A program made the translations under genes and the position numbers. Source: Flavobacteriaceae bacterium (GTDB lineage Bacteria; Bacteroidota; Bacteroidia; Flavobacteriales; Flavobacteriaceae). From it: a stretch of 64,000 nucleotides of DNA. The notes under the pieces are model-generated. The model was given only the letters and a program-made list of their open reading frames with translations, did no database searches and had not been told where the DNA came from. Positions 17,128-26,021 of this stretch are shown piece after piece (position 1 is the first letter of the stretch; each line of letters starts with the position of its first letter). The stretch spans positions 31,506-95,505 of the forward strand of contig JAQWFW010000006.1 in NCBI GenBank assembly GCA_029238515.1, in the 5' to 3' direction.

Positions 17128-18054
17128 TTAATCTTTTAAAAACTTAATATTTCTGGTTAATCCTGTATATTTTGTTCGTTTGACCGCAGATTTTTTAAAT
17201 ACTTTGTTAAAGGTTTCTTGTGTAATTTCCTCCCAATCTTTCTTAGTCATAGAAAGTAATTCTGGTTTCGGATTGAAAAGTGGTTCGTTATGTTGTTTGG
17301 AAAATCGATTCCACGGACAAACATCTTGACATACATCACAACCAAACATCCAGTTGTCAAATTTGCCTTTCATATCGGTTGGAATATTTTCTTTCAATTC
17401 GATTGTAAAATATGATATGCACTTGCTACCATCCACGCTGTAAGGTTCAGTAATGGCATCTGTTGGACATGCGTCTATACAAGCTGTGCATGTGCCACAA
17501 TGGTCGGTCACTGCATGATCGGATTCCAGTTCCAAATCAATTATAAGTTCTGCCAGAAAATAAAAGGATCCTGCTTTTTGTGTAAGTATATTACTGTGTT
17601 TTCCTATCCATCCTAATCCAGATTTTTTGGCCCATGCTTTTTCCAAAATGGGTGCAGAATCTACAAAAGCACGGCCATGCACATCCCCTATTTCTTCTTT
17701 GATAAATTCTAGAAGTTGATTCAACTTATCTTTAATAACATAGTGATAATCAATGCCATAGGCATATTTGCTGATCTTTGGTGCTTTGGAGTCTTGTTGT
17801 AGATTTTCACTAAAGTAATTATAAGTAAGTGATACCACACTTTTTGATCCTTCAACAAGTAATGTAGGGTCTAAGCGCTTATCGAAGTGATTTTCCATAT
17901 AGTGCATTTTTCCATGCTTATTTTGGTTTAACCAACTTTCCAAGCGAAAGGCCTCTTCTTCCAAAAATTCTGCTTTACTAATACCACAAGATAAAAAACC
18001 GAGGCGTTTGGCTTCGGTTTTAATAAGTGTAGTGTAGTGTGTCTTTTTTGACAT
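17128..18054 (-). CDS. queG: Epoxyqueuosine reductase QueG
   Basis: 308 residues. QueG carries out the last step of queuosine synthesis in tRNA, reducing epoxyqueuosine with a cobalamin cofactor and two 4Fe-4S clusters. The ferredoxin-like region is intact: [16 protein letters not shown] at about residue 185-200 and [11 protein letters not shown] at about 240-250. Upstream, [15 protein letters not shown] and [13 protein letters not shown] are the family's substrate-domain signatures. It starts 3 bp after the ruvB stop, so the two are one transcription unit. Queuosine affects decoding of His, Asn, Asp and Tyr codons; the link with ruvB is positional, not functional. Confidence 0.95.
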   Translation of the reverse strand: MSKKTHYTTLIKTEAKRLGFLSCGISKAEFLEEEAFRLESWLNQNKHGKMHYMENHFDKRLDPTLLVEGSKSVVSLTYNYFSENLQQDSKAPKISKYAYGIDYHYVIKDKLNQLLEFIKEEIGDVHGRAFVDSAPILEKAWAKKSGLGWIGKHSNILTQKAGSFYFLAELIIDLELESDHAVTDHCGTCTACIDACPTDAITEPYSVDGSKCISYFTIELKENIPTDMKGKFDNWMFGCDVCQDVCPWNRFSKQHNEPLFNPKPELLSMTKKDWEEITQETFNKVFKKSAVKRTKYTGLTRNIKFLKD

Positions 18055-18057
18055 GCT

Positions 18058-19080
18058 CTAAAACAATCCAGTTTGAATATCTCCTTTTTTACGGCCAAGA
18101 TGGGTATATGCTAGTTCTGTGACTTCTCTACCTCTTGGGGTACGCATAATAAATCCTTGCTGAATAAGGAATGGTTCGTAAACTTCTTCAATGGTTTCTG
18201 GACTTTCACTAACTGCGGTAGCAATGGTAGTGATTCCTACAGGGCCACCCTTAAATTTATCTATAATTGTAGTCAAAATTTTGTTGTCCATATCGTCTAA
18301 CCCATGGGCATCAACATTGAGTGCTTTCAGACTAAATTTGGCGATTTCTATATCAATTTTACCATTGCCTTTTATTTGTGCAAAATCTCGAACACGTCTA
18401 AGTAATGCATTGGCTATTCGAGGTGTTCCTCGACTTCGCCCAGCAATTTCGATGGCTGCTTCAAAGCTAATTGGCACATTCAATATCTGAGCGCTACGCT
18501 GTAGTATTGTTGATAGTAGCTCTGTAGAATAATATTCCAAACGACTACTGATGCCGAAACGAGCGCGCATAGGCGCCGTTAGCAAACCCGAACGCGTGGT
18601 TGCCCCTACCAAAGTAAAAGGATTCAAATTGATCTGAACTGTACGTGCATTGGGGCCAGATTCAATCATAATATCGATTTTGTAATCTTCCATAGCTGAG
18701 TACAAATACTCTTCGACAATAGGACTCAAGCGGTGAATTTCATCAATAAACAAAACATCGCGATCTTCCAAATTGGTAAGTAATCCTGCCAAGTCGCCGG
18801 GCTTGTCTAAAACAGGCCCTGAAGTGACTTTTATTCCTACGCCCAGTTCATTGGCCAAAATATGCGCTAAGGTTGTTTTTCCGAGACCTGGAGGACCATG
18901 AAAAAGGGTGTGGTCTAAGGCTTCATCACGTTCTACAGCTGCTTTTACAAATATTTGTAAGTTCTCTAGTACTTGGTCTTGCCCAGAAAAGTCATCAAAT
19001 GTAAGTGGTCTTAACGCTTTTTCAATGTCGTGTTCTTCTGAAGAAAAATTGTCGCCTGTTGGATCAAGGTGTTGATTCAT
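18058..19080 (-). CDS. ruvB: Holliday junction helicase RuvB
   Basis: 340 residues, standard. AAA+ motor of the RuvABC system. Walker A is GPPGLGKTT (about residues 62-70), Walker B FIDEIH (about 110), sensor 1 GATTRSG, and the arginine-finger region [13 protein letters not shown]. The winged-helix C-terminus reads [10 protein letters not shown] and [17 protein letters not shown]. The start ATG at 19080 lies 5 nt after a TATATTTG -7 box, so the message should be essentially leaderless. It is cut off from the upstream cytochrome oxidase operon by a terminator at 19098-19125 and leads ruvB-queG. Confidence 0.97.
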   Translation of the reverse strand: MNQHLDPTGDNFSSEEHDIEKALRPLTFDDFSGQDQVLENLQIFVKAAVERDEALDHTLFHGPPGLGKTTLAHILANELGVGIKVTSGPVLDKPGDLAGLLTNLEDRDVLFIDEIHRLSPIVEEYLYSAMEDYKIDIMIESGPNARTVQINLNPFTLVGATTRSGLLTAPMRARFGISSRLEYYSTELLSTILQRSAQILNVPISFEAAIEIAGRSRGTPRIANALLRRVRDFAQIKGNGKIDIEIAKFSLKALNVDAHGLDDMDNKILTTIIDKFKGGPVGITTIATAVSESPETIEEVYEPFLIQQGFIMRTPRGREVTELAYTHLGRKKGDIQTGLF

Positions 19081-19085
19081 AGTAA

Positions 19086-19093
19086 CAAATATA
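19086..19093 (-). promoter_or_regulatory. -7 box directly abutting the ruvB start
   Basis: TATATTTG on the minus strand, then TTACT, then the ruvB ATG. It lies in the U-tract side of the coxA terminator, so termination and a new start are packed in under 50 bp. No TTG -33 box is visible because the terminator stem fills that region. Confidence 0.5.
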
Positions 19094-19097
19094 AGAA

Positions 19098-19125
19098 AAA
19101 GCCCTTCTCGTTTGAGAAAGGCTTT
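19098..19125 (-). terminator. Terminator of the act-cox operon
   Basis: On the minus strand AAAGCCTTTCTC / GAGAAGGGCTTT forms a 12-bp stem with one G-T pair around a 4-nt loop, followed by TTTTTCTTATATTTG. It lies 28 bp beyond the coxA stop. Confidence 0.85.
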
Positions 19126-19152
19126 CTAAATATATTATGAAGTAACTAACAG

Positions 19153-20946
19153 TTAATGTTGTAACTCTTCTTCTCCGTCTTTGAGAGGAATATTTTGTGG
19201 CACAAAATCTTCGTCATGTCCTGGTTTGCTGTAATCGTATGCCCAACGGTGAACATGTGGGATTTCTCCTGGCCAGTTTCCATGCATATGCTCTACAGGT
19301 GCGGTCCATTCCAAAGTATTGGAACGCCATGGGTTTTGCTCTGTTTTCTTTCCATAAAACATACTGTGGATAAAATTGTAAAGGAATACCAATTGTACAA
19401 GTCCTGCAACCAGTGCAAAAATTGTAATGAGTATCTGTACGTTTTGAGTGTCATCGAATAGTGGGAAATTACTGTTGGTATAATATCGTCTTGGTAGACC
19501 CGCCATACCTATAAAATGCATTGGGAAAAACACCCCATAAGCACAAACTGCAGTCACCCAAAAGTGAATGTATCCTAGGTTTTTATTAAGCATACGTCCA
19601 AACATTTTTGGGAACCAATGGTATACCCCAGCAAAGAGCCCATAAAGTGCAGATATCCCCATTACTAAATGGAAATGTGCGACTACAAAATAAGTATCGT
19701 GTACGTTGATATCCAAAGCACTATCCCCAAGAATAATCCCTGTGAGTCCTCCTGTGATGAATGTTGATACCAACCCAATTGAAAACAACATGGCAGGATT
19801 CAACTGAAGATTACCTTTCCATAATGTAGTGATGTAATTAAATGCTTTTACTGCCGATGGAATTGCAATAAGTAGTGTTGTAAATGTGAACACCGATCCT
19901 AAGAATGGATTCATTCCTGAGATAAACATGTGGTGTCCCCAAACTATGGTTGACAAAAAGGCAATTGCTATAATTGATGCCACCATGGCTCTATATCCAA
20001 AAATTGGTTTGCGCGCATTGGTTGCAATCACTTCCGAGGTAATACCTAAAGCTGGAAGAAGTACGATATATACTTCTGGGTGTCCTAAAAACCAGAACAA
20101 ATGCTCGAATAAAACCGGTGATCCTCCTTGATAGTGTAATACTTCCCCTTGAATAAAAATATCTGAAAGGAAAAAAGAAGTTCCAAAACTTCTGTCCATT
20201 ATAAGCAAAAGTGCTGCAGACAATAAAACTGGGAATGAAACAACACCGATAACTGCGGTGATAAAGAATGCCCAAATAGTGAGTGGCAATCTTGTCATAG
20301 ACATCCCTTTAGTTCTTAGGTTGAGTACCGTAACAATATAGTTTAGTGATCCTAACAGCGATGAAGCAATAAAAATCGCCATAGAAACGAGCCAAAGCGT
20401 CATTCCTGCACCCGATCCTCCTTGTGCTAATGGAAGTGCACTTAGTGGTGGGTATATGGTCCATCCTGCTGCTGCTGGTCCAGCTTCGACAAAAAGAGAA
20501 ATTATCATGATTACGCTTGACAAGAAAAAGAGCCAGTACGATATCATATTCAAAAAGCCCGAAGCCATATCTCTTGCGCCAATCTGCAATGGAATCAAAA
20601 GGTTACTAAATGTTCCACTAAGTCCTGCAGTAAGTACGAAAAACACCATGATGGTTCCATGAATTGTTACCAGTGCCAAATAAATATCGGCATCCATAAC
20701 TCCTCCAGGAGCCCATTTCCCTAACAATGCTTCAAATATTACATTGGGTTTTTCTGGCCAAGCAATTTGCATGCGCATTAGTAAAGACATCAAAATTCCA
20801 ACAATCCCCATAATGATCCCCGTGATTAAGTATTGTTTTGCAATCATTTTGTGATCTTGACTGAAAATATACTTTGTCACAAAAGTTTCTTTGTGGTGGT
20901 GTCCGTGATCGTCTTCGTGTGTATGGGTATCTACATGTGCTGACAT
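19153..20946 (-). CDS. ctaD: Cytochrome c oxidase subunit I
   Basis: 597 residues with about 12 membrane helices. This is the catalytic subunit of the heme-copper oxidase that reduces O2 and pumps protons. Key motifs: WFLGHPEVYIVLLP with the His-Tyr pair (CuB His and cross-linked Tyr), WGHHMFISGM (two CuB histidines), and VHDTYFVVAHFHLVMG (heme ligands). The first 20 residues are very His/Asp-rich (HTHEDDHGHHHKE). It is the last gene of the act-cox operon, 27 bp after coxB. No subunit III or assembly genes are in this operon. Classified as A-type from the motifs; exact subfamily not proven. Confidence 0.96.
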   Translation of the reverse strand: MSAHVDTHTHEDDHGHHHKETFVTKYIFSQDHKMIAKQYLITGIIMGIVGILMSLLMRMQIAWPEKPNVIFEALLGKWAPGGVMDADIYLALVTIHGTIMVFFVLTAGLSGTFSNLLIPLQIGARDMASGFLNMISYWLFFLSSVIMIISLFVEAGPAAAGWTIYPPLSALPLAQGGSGAGMTLWLVSMAIFIASSLLGSLNYIVTVLNLRTKGMSMTRLPLTIWAFFITAVIGVVSFPVLLSAALLLIMDRSFGTSFFLSDIFIQGEVLHYQGGSPVLFEHLFWFLGHPEVYIVLLPALGITSEVIATNARKPIFGYRAMVASIIAIAFLSTIVWGHHMFISGMNPFLGSVFTFTTLLIAIPSAVKAFNYITTLWKGNLQLNPAMLFSIGLVSTFITGGLTGIILGDSALDINVHDTYFVVAHFHLVMGISALYGLFAGVYHWFPKMFGRMLNKNLGYIHFWVTAVCAYGVFFPMHFIGMAGLPRRYYTNSNFPLFDDTQNVQILITIFALVAGLVQLVFLYNFIHSMFYGKKTEQNPWRSNTLEWTAPVEHMHGNWPGEIPHVHRWAYDYSKPGHDEDFVPQNIPLKDGEEELQH

Positions 20947-20973
20947 AATCTTGTGGTGTTGCTTATTAGTAAA

Positions 20974-22044
20974 TTAGTTTTGAACTAATGAGTTTTTAAA
21001 TTGTTTTTGCTCGTTGATCCATTCATTGTATTCTTCTTCTGTTTCCACAATGATTTTCATTTGCATGTTGTAATGAGACTTTCCGCAAATTTTGTTACAA
21101 AGCAATAAGTAATCAAATTCATAACGATCAAGAGGTTCTTCACCATTGGCTTGAAGCTTCTTGCTATTTTCATTTCGAATTTTGTTGATATTTCTTACTT
21201 TTTCATAAATATCTGGATTCAAACGCATTTCTTCAGTTGTTACTGTTGGAGTAAATGCAAACTGCGTAATCATACCAGGAACGCAATTCATTTGAGCTCT
21301 AAAGTGTGGCATATATGCTGAATGCAAAACATCTTGTGAACGCATTTTGAATAACACTGGACGGCCTACAGGAAGATGAAGTTCTGTCGTAATGATATCA
21401 TCTTGAGCATTAGGATCTGACTCATCTAAACCTAAAATATTGGCCTTGTCTAAATCAATCAAACGTACATTTGCTTTACCTAGAACATTGTCTTCTCCGG
21501 CATAACGCGCTTTCCAATTAAATTGCTGAGCATAAAGCTCTACAACAAGTGGATCTTCGTCTTCATTGACATTCATGATGTCGTTCCATGTAAATAATCC
21601 GTACATAATCAGTCCTGCAAGAACAATTACGGGGATGATAGTCCAAATGAACTCTAGTTTATCATTATCGGCATAAAAAAGAGCTTTTCGCCCTTTTTCG
21701 CCTTTGTATTTGAAGGCAAAATAATGTAATAAAAACTGCGTAATTGTTTGTACAATAAATATGACGACCATAGAAATGATCATCAATCGATCGATTTCAG
21801 GACCATGTTCTGAAGCAGAATTGGACACTAATGGCAAATCACCCCATAGGGCAAATGATATTATTGTAATGAGGTATATAAATCCTAAAAATGCCAACAT
21901 GAGGTAGCCATTTACAGAATTGTCGTTGTCATTAGCAATTTGTGATGTATCACGATTTGCTTGTGCCAAGTCAAATATTTTGACCATTTGCCAAATTGCG
22001 ATGGTGATTCCAAATAAAATTAATATTGTTAATAAGCCAGTCAT
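20974..22044 (-). CDS. coxB: Cytochrome c oxidase subunit II
   Basis: 356 residues. Subunit II takes electrons from cytochrome c through the binuclear CuA site. The CuA loop CNKICGKSHYNM is complete near residue 315-326 (Cys, Cys, His, Met ligands), and the first CuA histidine lies in HSAYMPHFRAQMN. There are four hydrophobic segments near the N-terminus (about residues 4-20, 48-70, 88-110, 132-155), two more than in the classical two-helix protein, an arrangement usual in Bacteroidota. There is no fused cytochrome c domain, so a separate c-type cytochrome (for example ActE or the ActA N-domain) must deliver electrons. It is 23 bp downstream of actF. Confidence 0.95.
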   Translation of the reverse strand: MTGLLTILILFGITIAIWQMVKIFDLAQANRDTSQIANDNDNSVNGYLMLAFLGFIYLITIISFALWGDLPLVSNSASEHGPEIDRLMIISMVVIFIVQTITQFLLHYFAFKYKGEKGRKALFYADNDKLEFIWTIIPVIVLAGLIMYGLFTWNDIMNVNEDEDPLVVELYAQQFNWKARYAGEDNVLGKANVRLIDLDKANILGLDESDPNAQDDIITTELHLPVGRPVLFKMRSQDVLHSAYMPHFRAQMNCVPGMITQFAFTPTVTTEEMRLNPDIYEKVRNINKIRNENSKKLQANGEEPLDRYEFDYLLLCNKICGKSHYNMQMKIIVETEEEYNEWINEQKQFKNSLVQN

Positions 22045-22067
22045 TGTACTATACTATCTTTTAAAAA

Positions 22068-23414
22068 TTAATAATGAAACTGTTCGCTTTCCTTTATAAA
22101 TGGATTGCCTTTTGGCAATAGTGGTGCTTTTGAAAGGGCATGAAATACGGTTCCTAAGAACAACCCTAAAAACAACAACACTGCACTAATTTCTGGCACA
22201 CCAATAAACCAACGGTCTCCAACGGTAGCAGGCATAATCATATTGAACACATCGATATAGTGTCCAAATAAAATCACGATACCAGCCATTACGATAAACC
22301 ATGGTACACGCTTGTAATCACTGTTCATGAGAACTAAGAATGGGAAAATAAAATTCAATATGAGCATCCCAAAGAAAGGAAGTTTATAGTCTTCTATTCT
22401 TGTGATGAAATAGGTTACCTCTTCTGGAATGTTTGCATACCAAATCAACATAAACTGAGAGAACCACAAATACGTCCAAAATACACTTATAGCAAACATA
22501 AATTTAGCCAAATCATGCAAATGACTGTCGTTGACAAACTCCATAAGCCCTTTTGATTTTAGGTATATTGTGATGAGTGCAATGACGGTAATTCCGCTGA
22601 CAAACATACTGGCAAATACGTACCATCCGAAAAGGGTACTGAACCAGTGTGGGTCTACACTCATGATCCAATCCCAAGACATCATGGATTCTGTGTAAAT
22701 ATAAAAGACTAAAAAAGCTGCAGATATTCTGAAGTTTTTCTTGAAATTTCTATTATCATTCACATCGGCTTGGTCTTGCGCTAATGAGAATTTTCTGGAG
22801 AAATAACGGTACAAACTCCAACCTGCAATAAATATCAATCCTCTTATAGCGAACCATGTTTTGTTGAGCCATCCAGATTTTCCTTGAATAAGTTCGTCAT
22901 GCGCAACAACTTCTGGATCCATCCAGATGAAAAGGTGGTCTCCAGCCCATAGTCCTATACCAAGTACAATTATAGCTCCTGGTAAAAGATAATAGGTTAT
23001 GGCTTCCATTACTCTAAAGAGTACTGGTGACCAACCGGCTTGCGCTGCATATTGAATTCCATAAAATGCAAGAACGCCAAGTGAAATCATCATAAAGAAA
23101 AACGCTGCTACATACAATGCTGCATAAGGTCGGTTGTGCATTTGATGCAAAACATGTTCTGCGTGTTCATCATCGTGATGAGCTTCTTCATGATGATGAT
23201 CATTTTCGCTAGCTGCGTGAATCATTGCAGCATGGGCCTCTCCATCGTCGTGAACTTCTGCGACACCATGATGTGCATCTTCTTCTGCCAGTAATACTTT
23301 AACATCGTCTAAAGTCAAATGATGTGACGAATTATAGCTCGAAATCCATCCGATTGCTCCAACAATGATCAGAACAAGAGAAGTAATTTTTAATCTATTT
23401 GAAAACGTATACAT
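22068..23414 (-). CDS. actF: Alternative complex III subunit ActF (quinol:cytochrome c oxidoreductase membrane subunit)
   Basis: 448 residues, about ten membrane helices. ActF is an NrfD-like/PsrC-type integral subunit that, with ActC, forms the quinol-side membrane core of alternative complex III. The recognisable core includes WDWIMSVDPHWFSTLFGWYVF and WLYRYFSRKF-type helices. Unusual is a soluble loop at about residues 30-95 between helices 1 and 2 that is extremely rich in His, Glu and Asp (DHHHEEAHHDDEHAEH). It follows actE by 24 bp and precedes coxB by 23 bp. Assignment to ActF rests on the operon position and topology as well as sequence. Confidence 0.92.
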   Translation of the reverse strand: MYTFSNRLKITSLVLIIVGAIGWISSYNSSHHLTLDDVKVLLAEEDAHHGVAEVHDDGEAHAAMIHAASENDHHHEEAHHDDEHAEHVLHQMHNRPYAALYVAAFFFMMISLGVLAFYGIQYAAQAGWSPVLFRVMEAITYYLLPGAIIVLGIGLWAGDHLFIWMDPEVVAHDELIQGKSGWLNKTWFAIRGLIFIAGWSLYRYFSRKFSLAQDQADVNDNRNFKKNFRISAAFLVFYIYTESMMSWDWIMSVDPHWFSTLFGWYVFASMFVSGITVIALITIYLKSKGLMEFVNDSHLHDLAKFMFAISVFWTYLWFSQFMLIWYANIPEEVTYFITRIEDYKLPFFGMLILNFIFPFLVLMNSDYKRVPWFIVMAGIVILFGHYIDVFNMIMPATVGDRWFIGVPEISAVLLFLGLFLGTVFHALSKAPLLPKGNPFIKESEQFHY

Positions 23415-23438
23415 GTTTTATTTATGTTTTGTTTTTCT

Positions 23439-24020
23439 TTATTTTAATAATTCTGTTCTTAACGCTTCTACATAAGCTGTAACCTGCCAACGCTCTTCTT
23501 CATTTAAAAGATTGGCGTAAGAACCCATTGAGTTTTTGCCGTAATAGATAACGTGATAAATGCTACCTGCTGTAATCGCACGGTCTGCATAACTAGGAAC
23601 ACCTAATATTTTTTCGCGCTTAACCAATTTTCCTTGACCAGCGCCCTTGTTACCATGACAAATCCCACAGTATATATCGTATAGCTCTTTACCTCTTTTG
23701 GCGTCAATTTCTGTTGCCGTTAAAGGAGATTTTAAAGTTTTTAATGCGGCTTCATAGCCCTCATTGGTATTTTCATAGTCATATAACGAATACCCTCTGG
23801 CAATAGTCCCTTCGACAGGAAGTAACGCTTCTTGACTGTTTGGAAAAACCTCGTATTCGCCATAAGCTTCGTAGCCAACGGGGGCATACATGTTTGGGAA
23901 AAATTGGTAGTTCGGACTGCTGTTGTCTTGGCAAGACCACAGTGTTGCACCAATCAATACTAAAATCAATATTTTTGATACACTTTTCTTAGGTCTAATG
24001 TGCTTCTTTTTCAACCACAT
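23439..24020 (-). CDS. actE: Alternative complex III subunit ActE, monoheme cytochrome c lipoprotein
   Basis: 193 residues. A lipoprotein signal with lipobox ATLWSC ends at Cys 30, so the protein is anchored on the periplasmic face of the membrane. One c-type heme site, CGICH, lies near residue 115, followed by GNKGAGQGKLV; the axial methionine is likely in NSMGSYA. It receives electrons from ActA/B and passes them to the oxidase. The start at 24020 overlaps the end of actD by 26 bp; it is kept because the signal peptide needs it. Spacing in the operon indicates translational coupling. Confidence 0.92.
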   Translation of the reverse strand: MWLKKKHIRPKKSVSKILILVLIGATLWSCQDNSSPNYQFFPNMYAPVGYEAYGEYEVFPNSQEALLPVEGTIARGYSLYDYENTNEGYEAALKTLKSPLTATEIDAKRGKELYDIYCGICHGNKGAGQGKLVKREKILGVPSYADRAITAGSIYHVIYYGKNSMGSYANLLNEEERWQVTAYVEALRTELLK

Positions 24021-24528
24021 GCACTTCTACTGCACCTGTTTTGGTTAATAGTGTTTTTAATTTTTTTTCATTGTCATGAACAGGGATTTCCATCAAAAAA
24101 TGGTCATCTGTTGTTCTTGGGTCTGGATTTTCAGCATTTTTAAATGGCCACATTCTACTTCTCAGATAAAATGTAATTACCATTAAATGCGCTGCAAAAA
24201 ATACAGTGAGCTCAAACATAATTGGCACAAAGGCAGGCATGTTTTCGATGTAGCTAAAACTTGGTTTTCCACCAATGTTTTGAGGCCAATCTTCAATCAT
24301 AATAAAGTTCATCATGAGGATGGCAACAGTTAGGCCTACACAGCCATACATAAATGCTGCAATTGCAATTCGTGTTGGGGCAAGCCCCATGGCCTTGTCC
24401 AATCCATGCACTGGAAATGGCGTGTAAATTTCTTCGATGTGATGCTTCTCTGCCTTTACAGTTTTTACTGCAGACATCAATACATCATCATCTGTATATA
24501 AGGCATGAATAACTTTTGATGCTCCCAT
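23995..24528 (-). CDS. actD: Alternative complex III subunit ActD (DUF3341)
   Basis: 177 residues. Two membrane helices form a hairpin (about residues 56-78 and 98-122), with a cytoplasmic N-terminal domain that opens with a ferredoxin-like fold segment, IHALYTDDDVLMSAVKTVK, and the conserved EIYTPFPVHGLDKAMGL. This is the DUF3341 family, a cofactor-free subunit of alternative complex III. It starts 2 bp after actC ends and overlaps actE. No cysteine-heme or metal site is present, as expected. Confidence 0.92.
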   Translation of the reverse strand: MGASKVIHALYTDDDVLMSAVKTVKAEKHHIEEIYTPFPVHGLDKAMGLAPTRIAIAAFMYGCVGLTVAILMMNFIMIEDWPQNIGGKPSFSYIENMPAFVPIMFELTVFFAAHLMVITFYLRSRMWPFKNAENPDPRTTDDHFLMEIPVHDNEKKLKTLLTKTGAVEVHVVEKEAH

Positions 24529-24530
24529 AC

Positions 24531-25997
24531 TTAGTCTTTTTTCTTGTTAGGTTTTCTTGTTGCTTTTGGCTTTTTGGAGGTACGTTCATCTGAACCTGTA
24601 CCAACCAAACTGTCTCCAGCTTCTCTAATATTTTTGTAACGTTGCCCTGAAGATTTCAAAATGGTTTTCACCTCAGCTTGTGCAATTACTGGGAATGTTC
24701 TTGAATAAAGTAAGAACAACACAAAGAAGAAACCTATAGTTCCAATGAAAATTCCAATATCTACAAACGTTGGTGAGAACATCGTCCACGACGATGGCAA
24801 ATAATCTCTGTGCAACGACGTTACAATAATCACAAAACGTTCAAACCACATTCCTATATTCACTACAATTGAAATGGCAAATGAGAACATAATGCTAGTT
24901 CTTAATTTCTTGAACCACATAAATTGTGGAGAGAATACATTACAAGACATCATCGCCCAATATGCCCACCAATAGGGGCCTGTAGCTCTATTTAGGAAGG
25001 CATATTGCTCATATTCGACTCCAGAATACCATGCAATAAACAACTCCGTGATGTATGCAACACCTACAATTGAACCTGTAATCATGATGACAATGTTCAT
25101 CAATTCAATGTGTTGTACTGTGATATAATCTTCAAGGTTACACACTTTTCTCATGATGATAAGCAATGTATTTACCATAGCAAATCCAGAGAAAATAGCT
25201 CCCGCCACAAAATATGGAGGGAAAATAGTGGTGTGCCATCCTGGAATTACCGAAGTAGCAAAATCAAAAGATACAATAGTGTGTACCGAAAGTACAAGTG
25301 GTGTTGCCAATCCTGCTAGTACTAAAGATACTTCTTCAAAACGTTGCCAATCTTTTGCTCGACCAGACCATCCAAAACTTAATAAAGAATAAATTTTCTT
25401 TTGAAATGGACGTACCGCACGGTCACGTATCATCGCAAAATCAGGTAATAGTCCAGTCCACCAGAATACTAATGAAACCGAGAGATATGTTGAAATCGCA
25501 AATACGTCCCACAATAGTGGTGAATTAAAGTTTACCCAAAGTGATCCAAATTGGTTTGGGATAGGCAATACCCAATACGCCAACCAAGGTCTTCCCATGT
25601 GAATAATTGGAAATAATCCTGCTTGAATTACTGAAAATATGGTCATGGCCTCAGCAGATCTATTGATCGCCATACGCCATTTTTGTCTAAATAAAAGAAG
25701 TACTGCAGAAATAAGTGTTCCAGCATGTCCGATCCCTACCCACCATACAAAGTTGGTGATATCCCATGCCCAACCTACGGTTTTATTTAATCCCCAAGTT
25801 CCAATCCCTGTAGATATTGTATAAATCATACACCCAAGACCCCAACCAAAAGCGGCTAGCGCTATGGAGAAGACTATCCACCACTGCTTGTTAGCTTTTC
25901 CTTCTACAGGAGCAACTACATCAAGAGTGACATCGTGATATGATTTTTCACCTGTTACGAGTGGTCTTCTTATCGGTGCTTCGTAATGAGACGCCAT
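24531..25997 (-). CDS. actC: Alternative complex III subunit ActC (NrfD/PsrC-like)
   Basis: 488 residues, ten membrane helices. NrfD-family quinol-binding membrane subunit that sits under ActB and, with ActF, is thought to form the proton-conducting core. Helix motifs such as WWVGIGHAGTLISAVLLLFR and WRMAINRSAEAMT near residues 85-125 are characteristic of this family, with the conserved His in the second. The C-terminal 40 residues are a basic Lys/Arg/Pro-rich tail. The gene begins 24 bp downstream of actB. Confidence 0.94.
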   Translation of the reverse strand: MASHYEAPIRRPLVTGEKSYHDVTLDVVAPVEGKANKQWWIVFSIALAAFGWGLGCMIYTISTGIGTWGLNKTVGWAWDITNFVWWVGIGHAGTLISAVLLLFRQKWRMAINRSAEAMTIFSVIQAGLFPIIHMGRPWLAYWVLPIPNQFGSLWVNFNSPLLWDVFAISTYLSVSLVFWWTGLLPDFAMIRDRAVRPFQKKIYSLLSFGWSGRAKDWQRFEEVSLVLAGLATPLVLSVHTIVSFDFATSVIPGWHTTIFPPYFVAGAIFSGFAMVNTLLIIMRKVCNLEDYITVQHIELMNIVIMITGSIVGVAYITELFIAWYSGVEYEQYAFLNRATGPYWWAYWAMMSCNVFSPQFMWFKKLRTSIMFSFAISIVVNIGMWFERFVIIVTSLHRDYLPSSWTMFSPTFVDIGIFIGTIGFFFVLFLLYSRTFPVIAQAEVKTILKSSGQRYKNIREAGDSLVGTGSDERTSKKPKATRKPNKKKD

Positions 25998-26021
25998 AGT
26001 TTAATTTTATTTCTTTGTTAG

